A DNA stretch of 64,000 nt from Emiliania huxleyi CCMP1516. Lineage: Eukaryota; Haptophyta; Isochrysidales; Noelaerhabdaceae. The translations under genes were made by a program, and so were the position numbers. Each line of letters starts with the position of its first letter. Within the stretch, counting starts at the first letter, position 1. Of the stretch, positions 1 to 11,289 are shown piece after piece. The notes beneath the pieces were generated by a model. That model saw only the letters and a program-made list of their open reading frames with translations. It ran no database searches and had not been told where the DNA came from. The stretch spans positions 1-64,000 of the forward strand of contig NW_005202428.1 in the NCBI RefSeq assembly GCF_000372725.1, read 5' to 3'.

Positions 1-11
1 CGCTCGAGACG

Positions 12-119
12 TTAGGAAGTGTCAGGAAGTGTCTAGGAAGTGTCTAGGAAGTGTCCAGGAAGTGTCTACGAAGTGTCTAGGAAGTGTCCAGGAAGTGTCC
101 AGGAAGTGTCCAGGAAGTG
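12..119. repeat. 11-bp minisatellite
   Basis: About nine tandem units of an 11-bp motif close to gtgtctaggaa, varying at one or two positions. The reverse complement of the same motif recurs in the 69-bp array at 1075-1380 and in intron 3 of the coactosin-like gene. Long open frames across it are artefacts of the repeat. Confidence 0.9.
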
Positions 120-330
120 CCTTGGAGTGCCGCGGTGCGCCGGGGCTCGCAACGAGGGAGATGCCTAATGAGTGGAAGGAGGGAGGGAATCAAGGAATGC
201 AGATCAAGCCGAGGCCTCCGCCACGAGGAAGGGGATGCCATAGTCGCGGGTCGCGTTGTGTAGCGTCTCCCGCGACGCGCGCTCTTCCTGCAGATCGGAG
301 AAGAGCAATGAGCAATCCCCTTCGCCCCCC

Positions 331-500
331 TTCTCCCCCCTTCTCTCCCCATCTCTCCCCATCTCTCCCCATCTCTCCCAATCTCTCCCCATCTCTCCCC
401 ATCTCTCCCCGTCTCTCCCCATCTCTCCCCATCTCTCCCCGTCTCTCCCCACCCCTCCCCACCCCTCCCCACCCCTCCCCATATCTCCCCAGATCTCCTC
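331..500. repeat. 10-bp atctctcccc minisatellite
   Basis: A 10-bp unit close to atctctcccc is repeated about 16 times, with occasional gtctctcccc and acccctcccc variants. It belongs to the same C-rich family as the ctccccatat arrays near 8115, 9767 and 50920. No supported gene overlaps it. Confidence 0.9.
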
Positions 501-604
501 TCCTGCAGATCCGAGAGCATCATGATGCCCCCCTCGGCCGGGGCGGCGCCGCCGCCCGCCTCCTTCTCCTCTTTCTCCTTCTCGCGCACCACGGAGTCGA
601 GAGG

Positions 605-775
605 GAAGAAGTGCTGCTCGCCACCGCCTGTGGCCAATCAAAAATGAATCGCAACCTTGCTGATTAATGGCGGGAAAGAAGTGCTGCTCGCTGCCGCCTG
701 TGGCCAATCAAGAATGACTCGCAACCTTATTGATTGGTGGAGGGGAAAGGGCTGCTGCTCGCTGCCGCCTCCCGC
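605..775. repeat. 70-bp imperfect tandem duplication
   Basis: A 70-bp block beginning gaagtgctgctcgc and containing gtggccaatca occurs twice, with a degraded third partial copy. A CCAAT-like pentamer (ccaat) sits in each full copy, but no gene start follows closely, so a promoter role is not supported. Confidence 0.75.
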
Positions 776-1074
776 GGCGTCTGGAAGCCGGTCGAGCTGC
801 ACCTAAAAAAAAGAAACTCGCTGCGAAAAAAGAAACGGAAACGACGGCCGAGCTGCAACCGGTGCTAGTTGCGTTGAGTGGGTGTGGGTTGAAAACATGT
901 GCATGTGCATGCACATGTGCATGTGCATCCCCGGCGATCGGCCGTAAATACGCGGCGCAAGGAGGGCCCACTGCCGCGCATCGGTTGGAGTGGTACGCGG
1001 CGCACCGGCGCTGAGTTGGCGGGCAGCAGCGCCGGAGACATGCCAACCACGACAGAGGGCAGGCACCCCGATGG

Positions 1075-1380
1075 CAGCAGAGCCGGCGACGGGAGGACGC
1101 CTATAGACACTTCCTAGACACTTCCGAGACACGTCCTTGTTCACAGCAGAGCCGGCGACGGGAGGACGCCTATAGACACTTCCTAGACACTTCCGAGACA
1201 CGTCCTTGTTCACAGCAGAGCCGGCGACGGGAGGACGCCTATAGACACTTCCTAGACACTTCCGAGACACGTCCTTGTTCACAGCAGAGCCGGCGACGGG
1301 AGGACGCCTATAGACACTTCCTAGACACTTCCGAGACACGTCCTTGTTCACAGCAGAGCCGGCGACGGGAGGACGCCTGG
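1075..1380. repeat. 69-bp tandem repeat, 4.4 copies
   Basis: Copies start (gccggcgacggg) at 1082, 1151, 1220, 1289 and 1358, giving an exact 69-bp period with almost no divergence. Each unit contains tandem gacacttcct/gacacttccg 11-mers, so this is a higher-order repeat built from the 11-bp motif seen at 12-119. Confidence 0.95.
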
Positions 1381-1404
1381 AGGGAGCGGCGCGGTGTGAA
1401 GAGA

Positions 1405-1605
1405 GGCGGCGGCCAGGAGGAGGGGTGGAAGGAGGGGAAAGAGGAGGAGTGAGTAGCGGCGGTGAGAGGAGAAGGAAGCGGGGAGGAAGGAGGGGAAGGA
1501 GGAGGAGTGAGTAGCGGCGGTGAGAGGAGAAGGAAGCGCGGAGGAAGGAGGGGAAGGAGGAGGAGTGAGTAGCGGCGGTGAGAGGAGAAGGAAGCGGGGA
1601 GCAGA
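1405..1605. repeat. 58-bp tandem repeat, 3 copies
   Basis: The string gagtgagtagcggcggtgag recurs at 1447, 1505 and 1563, a 58-bp period in purine-rich sequence. All long reading frames here follow from strand bias in composition. Confidence 0.9.
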
Positions 1606-2644
1606 GCAGCAGGGTGGGATTGTAATTCTATTCAGCAGGGCGGGATTGCCGATTCCGGCGCAGGCGGAGGCGAGCCAGGGCGAGGGGAGCTCGTCGCGCA
1701 CTGCGGCGGTCGAGCCGCTCGACGAGTCGTCCGCCGCCTGCGGAGGGGAGGGGCGCCGTGTGAGGGTGAGGGAAGGAGCAAGGCGACGGACAGCACAGGG
1801 AGCGGGCGGCGGGCCGTGGGGAGAGAGAGAGAGCAAGGGAGCAGGGACGAGGATGTGGCGTATCTGAGAAGCGGAGCGGCGGCTGGACTGCGCGGGAGGG
1901 GCGCAGCTCGCGCGAGGCCAGCAGCCGGAGGCGCGGCACATCACGCGCCTGCTGCAGCGGAGACGGCAGGCCGGAAGACACTGGATTCAGATCAGAGGCC
2001 GGCTTGGGCAAGCGCGAGCGGCCGGCAAAGGCGGGAGAGGCATCAGGCGGCGGCGGCATCGATTCTGAAGCGTGGCCGGCCGACGCCGGCCGCTCATGCA
2101 GCTCTGTTGAACCACGCCCAGGCCGCGCCGTCTTCGTCGACCGCGCTTGGAATTCTTTTCTTGGCGACTATCAAAGTCCCGCGTCCACCCATACCGCGCT
2201 GGTGTCCAGTCCGAGCCTGACTGTTCTTCACCTTTCTACCTAACCTAACCTAGTCAATGGCGACACCGTCATGCTCGCCGCACAACAGCAACCATTACGC
2301 GGCTGGCGGCGACCAACCAACCAGTCAGTTAGTTCGCAGCGCAGCTAGCAGAGGCGCGGGACCAGCACGGTCCCTTCTATGCCGCCTACGACGAACTCCT
2401 CGAGGACATCACGGGCTATCGCGATTGATTCTGACTCGGTAGGGTGCCCACAGGACCCCCCAAAAGAAAGGAAACAAGAAATGGGCCACCCCCGATCGCA
2501 GCACTTAGCTGTGCATCTATAGATGCTTGTGGCGTCTAAGATGGAACGCGCAACAAAAGACACGGCGCGGCCATCTCCAGGACAGCGAGCCGTCGCATCC
2601 TAGAATGCCCTGTGTTATGATGTATCTTATTCGGACCCCCCCCT
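1606..2644. other. no gene recognised
   Basis: GC-rich sequence with short overlapping frames on both strands. None shows a recognisable domain or the exon-duplication intron signature found in the real genes of this window. Confidence 0.5.
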
Positions 2645-4265
2645 CCGCGCCTCGTGTTTTTCGTGCCAAACCAGCGCGATCTCGGCGGGGCGTCAGCGCC
2701 TCTCGGAGGGGCATCATGCGCTCCCGGGGCCGCCCGACGGCGCGGGCCTCTTGCCGATGGACCCAGCCGAGGTGCCCAACCAGTTGGAGCGCGCCGACGC
2801 GCTGCGCGCGACCACCAGCCAGCTTTCCGGCCGGGCCGAGAACGGTGTGTCGAGAAAGTAGACACTCAAAGTAGCAGCCGCTTTTTTTGCCTCTTTTTGA
2901 GCGCGGCTGCTGCACACCCTGCCCACCAGTGATACTAGAAGCACCAGATTTACCCCGTCGCGAGCTTGACCGCGACCCCGATGACCGCCCACAGGTGGCT
3001 GATCGCGGCGCCACTCATCGCTGCTTTTCGGCGCCTGGCTCTCAGAGGGCCCCTGCGGCTCTCGCTCGTCGCGCGACCGCCGCCGACATCATGTGCTTGG
3101 TCGTCCCCGCCGGCACGGAGCTGCGCCACGTCGAATTGTTCGGCGGCTCGACCGCCGGCGCGCCCACCCTCGCCTCCTGCGCGCCTCACACCCAGAATTC
3201 TCCTCGCGCGCGGCCGACAAAGTAGGCACACGACCACCTCCCTCCCACTCACCCCCCCCACGATGCACAGCCCGTCCACTCTCGCCGGCAAGGCGCACGG
3301 AACGCCCAATTTGGGCTGGAAATGCCGCCGCCACGGGTTGGTGGCGCCCTCGGCAGCGGGGCAGCGCCACGCCGCGCAAACTTGCGCGACAAACTTGCGA
3401 CCTCTGTCCCTCGTATTCACCCCAGATTTTGCCCTATCCAGGCTCACCCGGTACCGCGAGCGGCGAGCCGCGCCAAGTTTGCTCCATTTCCGACAAGTTC
3501 ATCCCGCCCGAACGCCGATCTTCGGCCGCCTGGAGGCCCAGGACGGGGCTCGGGACCGGCCAGGTGTGGATTCTCCTCGGCGCTGCGGTGTATCTGCGCG
3601 CCCATGGCGCGTTCAGGGGTGCGTCTGAGGCGTGTAGACTGCGGGGCGCCGCGATAGCGCGGCGCCGACGATTGTGTCAGCTCACTGTCACACCGTCGAC
3701 ACGGTCACAGTGTGTGTGCAGTGCGTCCACTCCGGCGACCGTGACGCCGTCGGTTCTCGCCTATACCGGCCAGTGTGGAGCTATCAGTGTGGTTGCGTGT
3801 TGTACTAGTGATGCTGCACTAGGCGGCCCGTTTTTAGCAAAAACCAGATACCAAATCGCGTGTGGTCGTCGAAAAACCGCATCTTCGCCCGTCTGGGACC
3901 TCGTCGTACGGGCTACGGCTCCAAAAACCGCTCCTTGACGACGACTACGCGGCCCGGCGGTCGATCTGCGCCTGCTCAGCGGTGGAGGGGATGTGGGCGG
4001 TACGTGCGTACCGCGTGGTGTTGCGACGGTTTGACGATTGCGACTCCCAGCGTCGACTTTTCGACCCCACGGAGCCTCTGCTGCTCCGGGGGGGGGGGGT
4101 CTGCAGACCACCCGGCCGAACTTCAGAGTGGCGGTGCTCCTCAAATACCGCTCAAACGCCCACGATGTTGTGGAGGGGACATATGCTGATGATCCTGGCC
4201 CGATTGGTTCGCTCAGAAAGCTTCTGGGCGGTCGCTAAGGTTCGCTCCCCGCACACGGGCCCCGG
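2645..4265 (+). repeat. 1.6-kb dispersed repeat, copy 1
   Basis: This segment matches the reverse complement of 28806-30425 over about 1.62 kb at high identity. A divergent patch of roughly 110 bp lies around 2860-2970. Similarity starts just after a C-run at 2640 and stops abruptly after gggcccgga at both copies. Several open frames are shared by both copies, but none is recognisable. Only copy 2 is joined to the 757-codon ORF, so this may be a separated end or regulatory region of that element. No target-site duplication was identified at the edges. Confidence 0.85.
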
Positions 4266-4700
4266 AATAAGTTACATCGCATAGTGTACCCGAGCGACAA
4301 TATGGTATCTGCGGCTAGTGCGATGTCCCCCACCGCCCACCGGGAGGACGACCCCGGCTAGTCGCCGACCACACCCACAAAGAACCCTGCACAAAGATCC
4401 ATCTCACAGTACAGAGGTGTCCGTTTTTATTTATTTATTTAATATGGTATCTTTGATTTGAGATGAAATTGAAAAGTGCGTCCTAGAGAATGCGTTTTTT
4501 TGCATTCTAGGATGCATCGGTAAACAAAGATGGGGGGGGGAGGGGGGGGGGGCAAACGGACGCCGCGCTCCCCTTCTGCGCTCGGCGCTCACCCGTCACC
4601 GAAGAAAAACACGCCAACGAGCCCACTGCGGCACAACAGGCTGCCCTGCACAAGGCTGCCTAGCACCACCTCACACACCCGACTCCGCTCTCCCGCTTCG
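4266..4700. other. intergenic, no gene seen
   Basis: Contains an AT-richer stretch (4420-4520) and G-runs near 4531-4555. It lies between the dispersed repeat and the stop codon of the P5CR gene, so it probably includes the 3' flank of that gene. Confidence 0.5.
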
Positions 4701-5814
4701 TCACTTCTTGCCCAGCTCGCGCGACCGTGCCGTCGCGGCGAGCACCGCGTTCATCACCGCCGCGCGCATCCCGCCCTGCTCCAGCGCGTGGACGCCCGTG
4801 ATTGTCGTGCCGCCAGGGCTCGTCACCTGGACGGGCCAGAAACTGCTGAAAGCGAACTCTGGGGCGCCAGCCTGCGGCTGTGGCAAGGCTCGTCACCTGG
4901 TCCTTCAGCTCCCCCGGGTGCTTGCCTGTCTGCAGCACCATCGTCGCCGCGCCGCGAACGGTCTTCGCCGCGAGCGCCTAATCGCCCGAGATCACCCGAG
5001 ATCACCCGAGATTACCCGAGATTAGGCGCCGCGAACGGTCTTCGCCGCGAGCGCCGTCGCGATCGGGCGGGTGAGGCCTGCGCGCACGCCTCCGTCGGAG
5101 AGGGCCTACTCTCGGGTGACTTCGGGCCATCTCGAGGTCGCGCAGCCGCACGCGACGAGCCGGCCGCAGCTGCCTCGATAAACTGAAAGACGTAGGCGGG
5201 GCCAGAGCCTGACAGTCCCGTCACCGCGTCCAGGTCGGCCTCCTTGACCTTGAACGCCGTGCCGAGAGCGCCGAGCAGAGAGCCGACCGTCGCCTGATTC
5301 TTAATCATTCATTGGTTACTTCATACGCCCGCCGCCCGCACCGCAGAGAGCTGACCGTCGCCGCGTCGGCGGCGGAGCACGCTGCGTTGGGGGCGTAGGC
5401 GGCGGCAAGCTCGCCGACGAGGCACGGCGTGTTTGGCATCACCCGCACCACGCGGGCGCTCGAGCCGAGCCACCCCTCGAGCGACTCGATCGTGACGCCC
5501 GCGGCGATCGAGACGACGAGAGGATTGGTGCCGGAGCCCTTGATGTCTGCACACACGTCCTCCACCATCTGCGGCTTGACGGCGAGGACGATGAGGTCGG
5601 CGAACAAGGCGACGTCCTTGTTCGAACCGCCCGACGTGATGCCCAGCTCCTCGGCCAGCCCATCGACGCACGGCTGATACGCGTCCGATGCAATCACGCA
5701 GTCGGCCGGACACGTCTTCGAGCTCACGAGGCCGCGGATCATCGCGCCGGCCATCATGCCGGCACCGATGAAGCCGACCTTGACCGGTACCATCCCTTCG
5801 CTGCACAACACCAT
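4701..5814 (-). CDS. proC/P5CR: pyrroline-5-carboxylate reductase
   Basis: Catalyses the last step of proline synthesis, NAD(P)H-dependent reduction of pyrroline-5-carboxylate. Exons (minus): 5814-5362, 5293-5174, 5105-5055, 4977-4897, 4826-4701, giving 276 aa, the usual family length. Visible are the N-terminal Rossmann motif [14 protein letters not shown], the cofactor-binding segment [10 protein letters not shown], the signature [18 protein letters not shown], and the C-terminal [20 protein letters not shown]. The start is at 5814; an in-frame Met at 5793 is an alternative. Introns 1-3 have GC donors and intron 4 has GT; all end in AG. Each intron except intron 2 clearly begins with a copy of the start of the next exon: 19 nt nearly identical (intron 1), 29 nt identical (intron 3), 10 nt identical (intron 4). 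Intron 3 has a core of cccgagatca-type repeats. Confidence 0.95.
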
Positions 5815-6097
5815 TTTATAATACCAAAAGGAGGGCTACACGAGGCCCTCTACGCTGGGGCGCCGGCGCCCTACTGGCTCGGGTCGACTCGGCGCCGAAT
5901 TCGTGAAAGAGAGAAAAAAACACTCCCCCTCTGGCGGGTAAGGTGAAAACACGCAGGCCTTGGTGCTGCAGAAGCTAGGAAGGACCGCGGCGATGTGAGG
6001 TGTTGTCTACTCGGTCCACAACGTGCACCTTGGCAGGTTCGTTCTCACCGCGGTTCGAAGATGGAAGGTAAAAAAGAAGACAACCCAGGGGAGGACG

Positions 6098-6650
6098 GCA
6101 CGCCGCCACCACACAGGGATTTTAATAAGGAGAGGAGTGTGGTGCTAGCCGTCGCCCGCCCTTGGGCGTCTGCCTCTTTCTATCTCTCTTCGCAGTCCCT
6201 CGCCGATTCTCGCTGCAACCTTCATGCCACCTCGCGGTCGTCCTCCTATGGAAGGTATAAAGTTTGCGGTCGCGCGACTTATCGGACTTTTGCAATACTC
6301 GCAAATTTGCAGCGCTGTGGTGGCAACAGCTCGGGTAAGTGTTGTCCCCGGGGGTAAGGCCTCGCCCCCGCTGCGACCGATCGCGCCCGGGCCGCACCGT
6401 GGCGGCGCAGCGCGGCTGGTCGGCCATGCACACCCGCCGCGCCTCCTCGCTCGGGCTGCTCTGCGCACTTCCAGCGATTGCCAAGGGAGGGATGGGAGAA
6501 CGGCACGCCGCCACCACACAGGGATTTTAAGGAGAGGGGTGTGATGCGCTAGCCGTCGCCTACCCTAGGGAGTCTGCCTCTTCCTATCTCTCTTCGCAGT
6601 CTCTCTCCGATTCTCGCTTCAACCTTCGTGCCACCTCGCGGCCGTCCCAC
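6098..6650. repeat. direct repeat pair (~150 bp units)
   Basis: The block at 6098-6245, starting cggcacgccgccaccacaca, recurs at 6490-6650 with about 85-90% identity. The reverse complement of its first 35 bp is also present near 39270-39305. This upstream flank of the coactosin-like gene is therefore part of a dispersed family. Confidence 0.8.
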
Positions 6651-6756
6651 TGTGCTGTGTGAGAGACTTGTGTTGTTTAAATTCTTTTTCACGATGCCCT
6701 AAATCGCCGGCAGGGGAGACGCCGAGGCATTCAGCGAGGGCAAAAAGGCGCGAGCC

Positions 6757-9604
6757 ATGGGTTCGGTGGACGTGAGCGACGGTGGAATCTCCACGGCAAT
6801 CGCCTCGGTTCGAGACGACGGCACCGATGACATGTACGCCATCCTGAAATACGACGGCAAGGCGAGCGCCGCCCGCCCGAGCAAAGCATCGCCTCTGCAG
6901 CCCTGTCTCTCGCCTCTGCCGCGATGGCGCTGCACGGCCGCCGCAACCGACCATCAACGCCTCCTTCTCAGGCGAAGCTCATTCTCCAAAAGACCGGAAG
7001 CGGCTCGATGGACGAGATGGCCGGTTCACTCTGCAATTCGCCGGCACAGTGTGTGCTGCTCGGGAGCCTTCTCGGAGGCGCCGCGGGGGCCGCCGTAGGC
7101 GAGCTGGATGACGGCGAGGTGCAGTACGTCCTGCTGCGCGTCGAGGGCGGCCGTGACCAGGAGTCCAAGGTGTGCCCATGCCTGCCCCGGCGTCTGCTTG
7201 CCTGCCGCTTGTTGCCGTCGCCGAGCCACTGAAGAAAACTGGCACACGCCCGCACTCGCACCACAGCGCACCCCTCTGAAGCCCGTCCTCGCTGATTCGG
7301 TGCAGGCCGTCAAGTTTGTCTTCATCACGTGGGTAGGGTCGTCGGTGCAGTCAGCCCTCTCTGAGACACGACCGTCTCTGAGACACGACCGAGACATGAC
7401 ACGTCCGAGACACGTCCGAGACACGTCCGCGACACGTCCGAAACACGTCCGAGACACTGCACCGCCGGGGCAGCGAAGAGCTAGAGTGGTCGGCTCCCGC
7501 AGTGCAGGCCGCCACGGGCTTGCTGGCGTGCGCAGACCTGCAGCCCAAACACTTCCGAGACACTTCCGAGACACTTCCGTGCTCCCACCCCTGGCCAGCA
7601 CCGAGGCGCTTGGAGATGTTGCACGGTAGCTGGACGGCGGCACACAGCAGCATGGCGACGCCAAAGGTCGCACGCACACGGACCAGCTAGAGGACGGGCG
7701 GACATATCTCCCCATATCTCCCCCTATCTCCCCATATCTCCCCAGCCAGAGGACGGCCGGACAGGCAGAGGTCTGGCGAGTAGAGGCCCCGCCCACCCAG
7801 GGTACCCGCTCCGAGGACCCATTTGGGTCACTCGCCGCGGCTCCGCTCCTAGAGACCTCGAGAGAGCGTGCGTGTGCCTCTCCTCGCCAGGGCTGAGGCC
7901 CCGACCGTCGGGCAAGGCAAAAGAAGACACGCACTCGGCGACACCGCGGCCGCGGCAGCCCTGGCAGCCAGCCGCGCCAGTGCGTTCATGCCTGCTCTGG
8001 AGCACGGGCGACGGGGCACACGCTCACTCGCGGAGCACACACGGGGCATTGCAGTCAGGGAACCAGAGCTGTTGCCCGGCCGGCACAGGTGGGGAGGGGT
8101 GGCAGACGGCCCATACCCCATATCTCCCCATATCTCCCCATATCTCCCCATATCTCCCCATATCTCCCATATCTCCCCATATCTCCCCATATCTCCCCGT
8201 ACCTCCCCACATCTCCCCGTACCTCCCCGTACCTCCCCGTACCTCCCCATATCTCCCCATATCTCCCCGTACCTCCCCATATCTCCCCATATCTCCCCAT
8301 ACCCCCCCCGCACAGGTGGGAGGGATGGCAAAGGGGCGTGTGGCTAGCCACAAGATGGCGGTCAAGGTGAGTTGCCCCGAGATGGAGCCGAGATGACCCG
8401 AGATGGGCCGAGTTGTGGACTGGCTGACTAGCCGAGAGATGATGGCCGAGGATTAGCCGAGGTCTAGCCGAGGTCTAGCCGAGGTCTAGCCGAGGTCTAG
8501 CCGAGGTCTAGCCGAGGTCTAGCCGAGGTCTAGCCGAGGTCTAGCCGAGAGATAGCAATATTGATCAATTACTTAACAGCGGGACCCTGAGTATTGTAAA
8601 CACACCGTGAGGCATATCGGTTCCCTGGGAGTTCACTAGCGCTCGCTTGCTTAAGTAATTGCAATGCGCGCCTGGCGGGACACCTGCATTACTGAACCAT
8701 GAATTACAATGAAGTAACTGCGGTGCGTGCCTGGCCGCAGGACGCCCTCGGCTGGACGGTGGTTGACATCCAGGCTGACGACAAGGAGGGCCAATAGCCG
8801 AGATATGGCGAGATATGGGGAGATATGGGGAGATATGGGGAGACATCCAGGCTGACGACAAGGAGGGCCAATAGCCGCTACGAGCCGAGATCAGCCGAGA
8901 TTCGCACCTGAGATCAGCCGAGATCAGCCGAGATTCGCACCTGAGATCAGCCGAGATCAGCCGAGATTCGCACCTGAGATCAGCCGAGATCAGCCGAGAT
9001 TCGCACCTGAGATCAGCCGAGGTTCGTACCTGAGGGCGTCTCGTCATCTGGCCGAGATTCGCCGAGATTAGCCGAGATTAGCCGAGATTAGACATAGCCC
9101 GGCCGTGAGCGGCGCTTGGCGGTGAGGCAAGAAGCACCGCCCGTTCGTTTTCTTTTCTGCCCTAGGACGACATCTCAGAGGAGGTGATCCGCGAAAAGCT
9201 GAAGAAGGCGCCGGGCGCTGTAGACGGCCCTCGCATGGACCAGTCGAATGGCGTGGGACTCGTTGCTGATGTCACCTCAGGCGTGCCCCCCCCCCCCCCC
9301 CCCTCCCCTCCCCCCCCCGCGCCGTCCTCCATGCCAGGAGGCGTGTAGCGCTGACTGGCTGCTGGCGGGCTGGTTGCCTCAGGCGTCGGGCGCAAGTGAC
9401 GACCTCGGCTCCCCAGATATGGGGAGATATGGGGAGATGTGGGGAGACATGACTTAGGCGTCGGGCGCAAACTACGACCTCGGCTCGAACGCGGGCGGCA
9501 ACTACGAGTCCAAGGCGTACCCACACAGACACACAGACACAGACACACACACAGACACAGACAGACACAGACACACACACACACACACACGCACACACAC
9601 ACGC

Positions 9605-9679
<75 letters not shown>

Positions 9680-10947
9680 CACACACACACACACACACAC
9701 ACATACACACACACCGGGCCTTGCACGTTCAATGCCGTGGGGCTCCTGTCGTCTAGACGTGGAGTCCCCATATCTCCCCACATCTCCCCGTACCTCCCCG
9801 TACCTCCCCGTACCTCCCCGTATCTCCCCGGACCTCCCCATATCTCCCCGTACCTCCCCGTACCTCCCTGTATCTCCCCGTACCTCCCCATACCTCCCCG
9901 TATCTCCCCGGACTCCCCGTACCTCCCCGTATCTCCCCGTACCTCCCCGTATCTCCCCATACCTCCCCACATCTCCCCGTACCTCCCCGTATCTCCCCAC
10001 ATCTCCCCGTACCTCCCCGTACCTCCCCGTATCTCCCCGGACCTCCCCATACCTCCCCGTACCTCCCCGTACCTCCCCGTACCTCCCCGTATCTCCCCGT
10101 ATCTCCCCGTATCTCCCCGTATCTCCCCATACCTCCCCGTAGGCGGGCGAGATACAGGCGGCCGGCCGGAACAACTACCAGACGCTCGAAAAGGAGTCAA
10201 ACATCGGCCCGGTCGTCTTTGAGACCAGGGAGATGCGCCGAGATTGCCCGAGATGCGCCGAGATTGCCCGAGATGCGCCGAGACTGCCCGAGAGTGCTGC
10301 GCGCGCTGCCTCCGCGCCGCCTCTCCCCGCCTTCCCCCCGCCGCCCAGCCGCCGCCTCTCACCGCCTCTCTCTGTCTCCGGGCGCAGGCGCTTCCGAAGG
10401 AGACGCCGATTGATTTGGGAGGGCGGCCGATGGTGCGCGGCTAGACGATCCGAGAGGAGCCGAGAGGGGCCGAGGGGAGAGGAGGGGAGGGGAGAGGCGG
10501 GGAGAGGAGCCGAGAGGAGCCGAGAGGGGCTGAGGGGAGAGGAGGGGGGCCGAGAGGAGCCGAGAGGAGCCGAGAGGGGCCGAGGGGGGAGGAGGGGAGA
10601 GGAGGGGAGAGGAGGGGAGAGGAGGGGAGCCGAGAGGGGCCGAGGGGGGCCGAGAGGAGCCGAGAGGAGCCGAGAGGAGACGAGGGGCAGCCGAGGGTGA
10701 GGGTAGCCGAAAGGAGCCGAGGGGAGCCGCTGGGTCCCAGGAAGGCGAATGCGATGACGGCCTCTAGCGCGTGCTCACGCAATAGGTAGTAGGCAGCCTT
10801 AGTGTCCAAGACCTGCCCCCCCCCCTCTCCACGCCCCATCCCACCCTAGCACCACACCCCTAGGTGGCGTCCGCGACGGAGGGAAAGAAGAACACCGTCA
10901 TCCGCGACGAGGTGGAGGTGGCGGCGGCCAAGAAGGGAGAGGAGTAG
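6757..10947 (+). CDS. coactosin/ADF-H-like actin-binding protein
   Basis: Predicted cytoplasmic F-actin-binding protein of the ADF-homology superfamily. Exons: 6757-6861, 6972-7169, 7306-7344, 8316-8366, 8741-8773, 9166-9207, 9458-9514, 10143-~10229, 10388-10432, 10864-10947, about 246 aa, all junctions phase 0. Family features in order: VRDDGTDDMYAILKYDGK, then VQYVLLRVEGG, KFVFITWVGSSVGGMAKGR followed by VASHKMAVK, and ISEEVIREKLKKASGANYD, which matches the coactosin C-terminal helix and its SGANYD-like end. A novel tail of about 80 residues ends KKNTVIRDEVEVAAAKKGEE. An insert of about 40 residues (Gly/Ala-rich) precedes VQYVLL. Most donors are GC; the exon 8 donor is uncertain (possibly GA). 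Introns reach about 970 bp and hold six different minisatellites. The exon model is inferred from homology and splice signals. Confidence 0.82.
7368..7580. repeat. 11-bp gagacacgtcc minisatellite (intronic)
   Basis: Lies in intron 3 of the coactosin-like gene. Units gagacacgtcc and gagacacttcc run from 7368 to 7465 and again at 7553-7580. It is the same motif family as the array at 12-119 in opposite orientation. Confidence 0.85.
8112..8305. repeat. 10-bp ccatatctcc minisatellite (intronic)
   Basis: About 19 units of ccatatctcc with ccgtacctcc variants at the end of intron 3. The sequence before the array (cacaggtggggaggggtggca, 8085 on) resembles the sequence after it at exon 4 (8311 on), so the array sits between two near copies of an exon start. 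Confidence 0.9.
8455..8548. repeat. 11-bp gccgaggtcta minisatellite (intronic)
   Basis: About eight perfect 11-bp units in intron 4 of the coactosin-like gene. Confidence 0.9.
8769..9095. repeat. intron 5 duplication and gagatcagcc arrays
   Basis: A 36-bp block beginning gacatccaggctgacgacaa occurs at 8767 and 8841, on either side of a short gagatatggg array. It is followed by a higher-order repeat of gccgagatcagccgagattc units and by gccgagatta 10-mers. All fall between exon 5 and exon 6. Confidence 0.85.
9524..9714. repeat. (CA)n microsatellite, ~190 bp
   Basis: A long, slightly interrupted CA/GT dinucleotide tract in intron 7 of the coactosin-like gene. Similar tracts lie at 33967-34041 and 45409-45441. 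Confidence 0.97.
9767..10141. repeat. 10-bp ccgtacctcc/ccgtatctcc minisatellite
   Basis: About 37 units of a 10-bp C-rich motif. The array ends exactly at the acceptor AG of exon 8 (10141-10142), so the last units double as the pyrimidine-rich tract of the splice acceptor. Confidence 0.92.
10441..10735. repeat. gagccgagag/gaggggagag purine array (intronic)
   Basis: Irregular 10-bp purine-rich units fill the last intron of the coactosin-like gene, between exon 9 and exon 10. Confidence 0.85.
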
Positions 10948-11289
10948 GGCCGTCCCCCCCTCCCACCGGGCGGAAGAGCGAGGAGTAGGCCTCCCCCTCC
11001 CCCTACCGTGCACAGACGTCCCATGGGCAGCCTCGTGCTGTGACTCGCGCGCCCTGGTGCCGACCTCCCCCCCCCCCCCCTCCCCCGGCACGTATAGCCG
11101 CCGGGGCGCCGTCCCCGTTGCGCCCTGCAGCTGTGTCGCACGGGTCGGCGGGGCAGCTCGTTCCATTTCCTCTCTCTACGCCCCCAGTGCATACCCTTTA
11201 GCGCGAGAGAGCCCCGGGGACGGAGCCCGGAAGTGTTTATTCGCGTTTTCGTGGATGCGAGAGACGGGTACGGTACTGGATAACGTACG

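Noticed and set aside
4530-5186. 218-codon plus-strand ORF opposite P5CR
   Set aside because: It is a shadow of the P5CR gene and its introns, with no domain signature.
7849-8370. ORFs encoding GRYGEIWGDM-type repeats
   Set aside because: They are the minus-strand reading of the intronic 10-bp array; such repeats are common false gene calls in genomes of this kind.
9162-10362. Cys/Val and His/Thr repeat ORFs
   Set aside because: Translations of the CA/GT microsatellite and C-rich array inside an intron.
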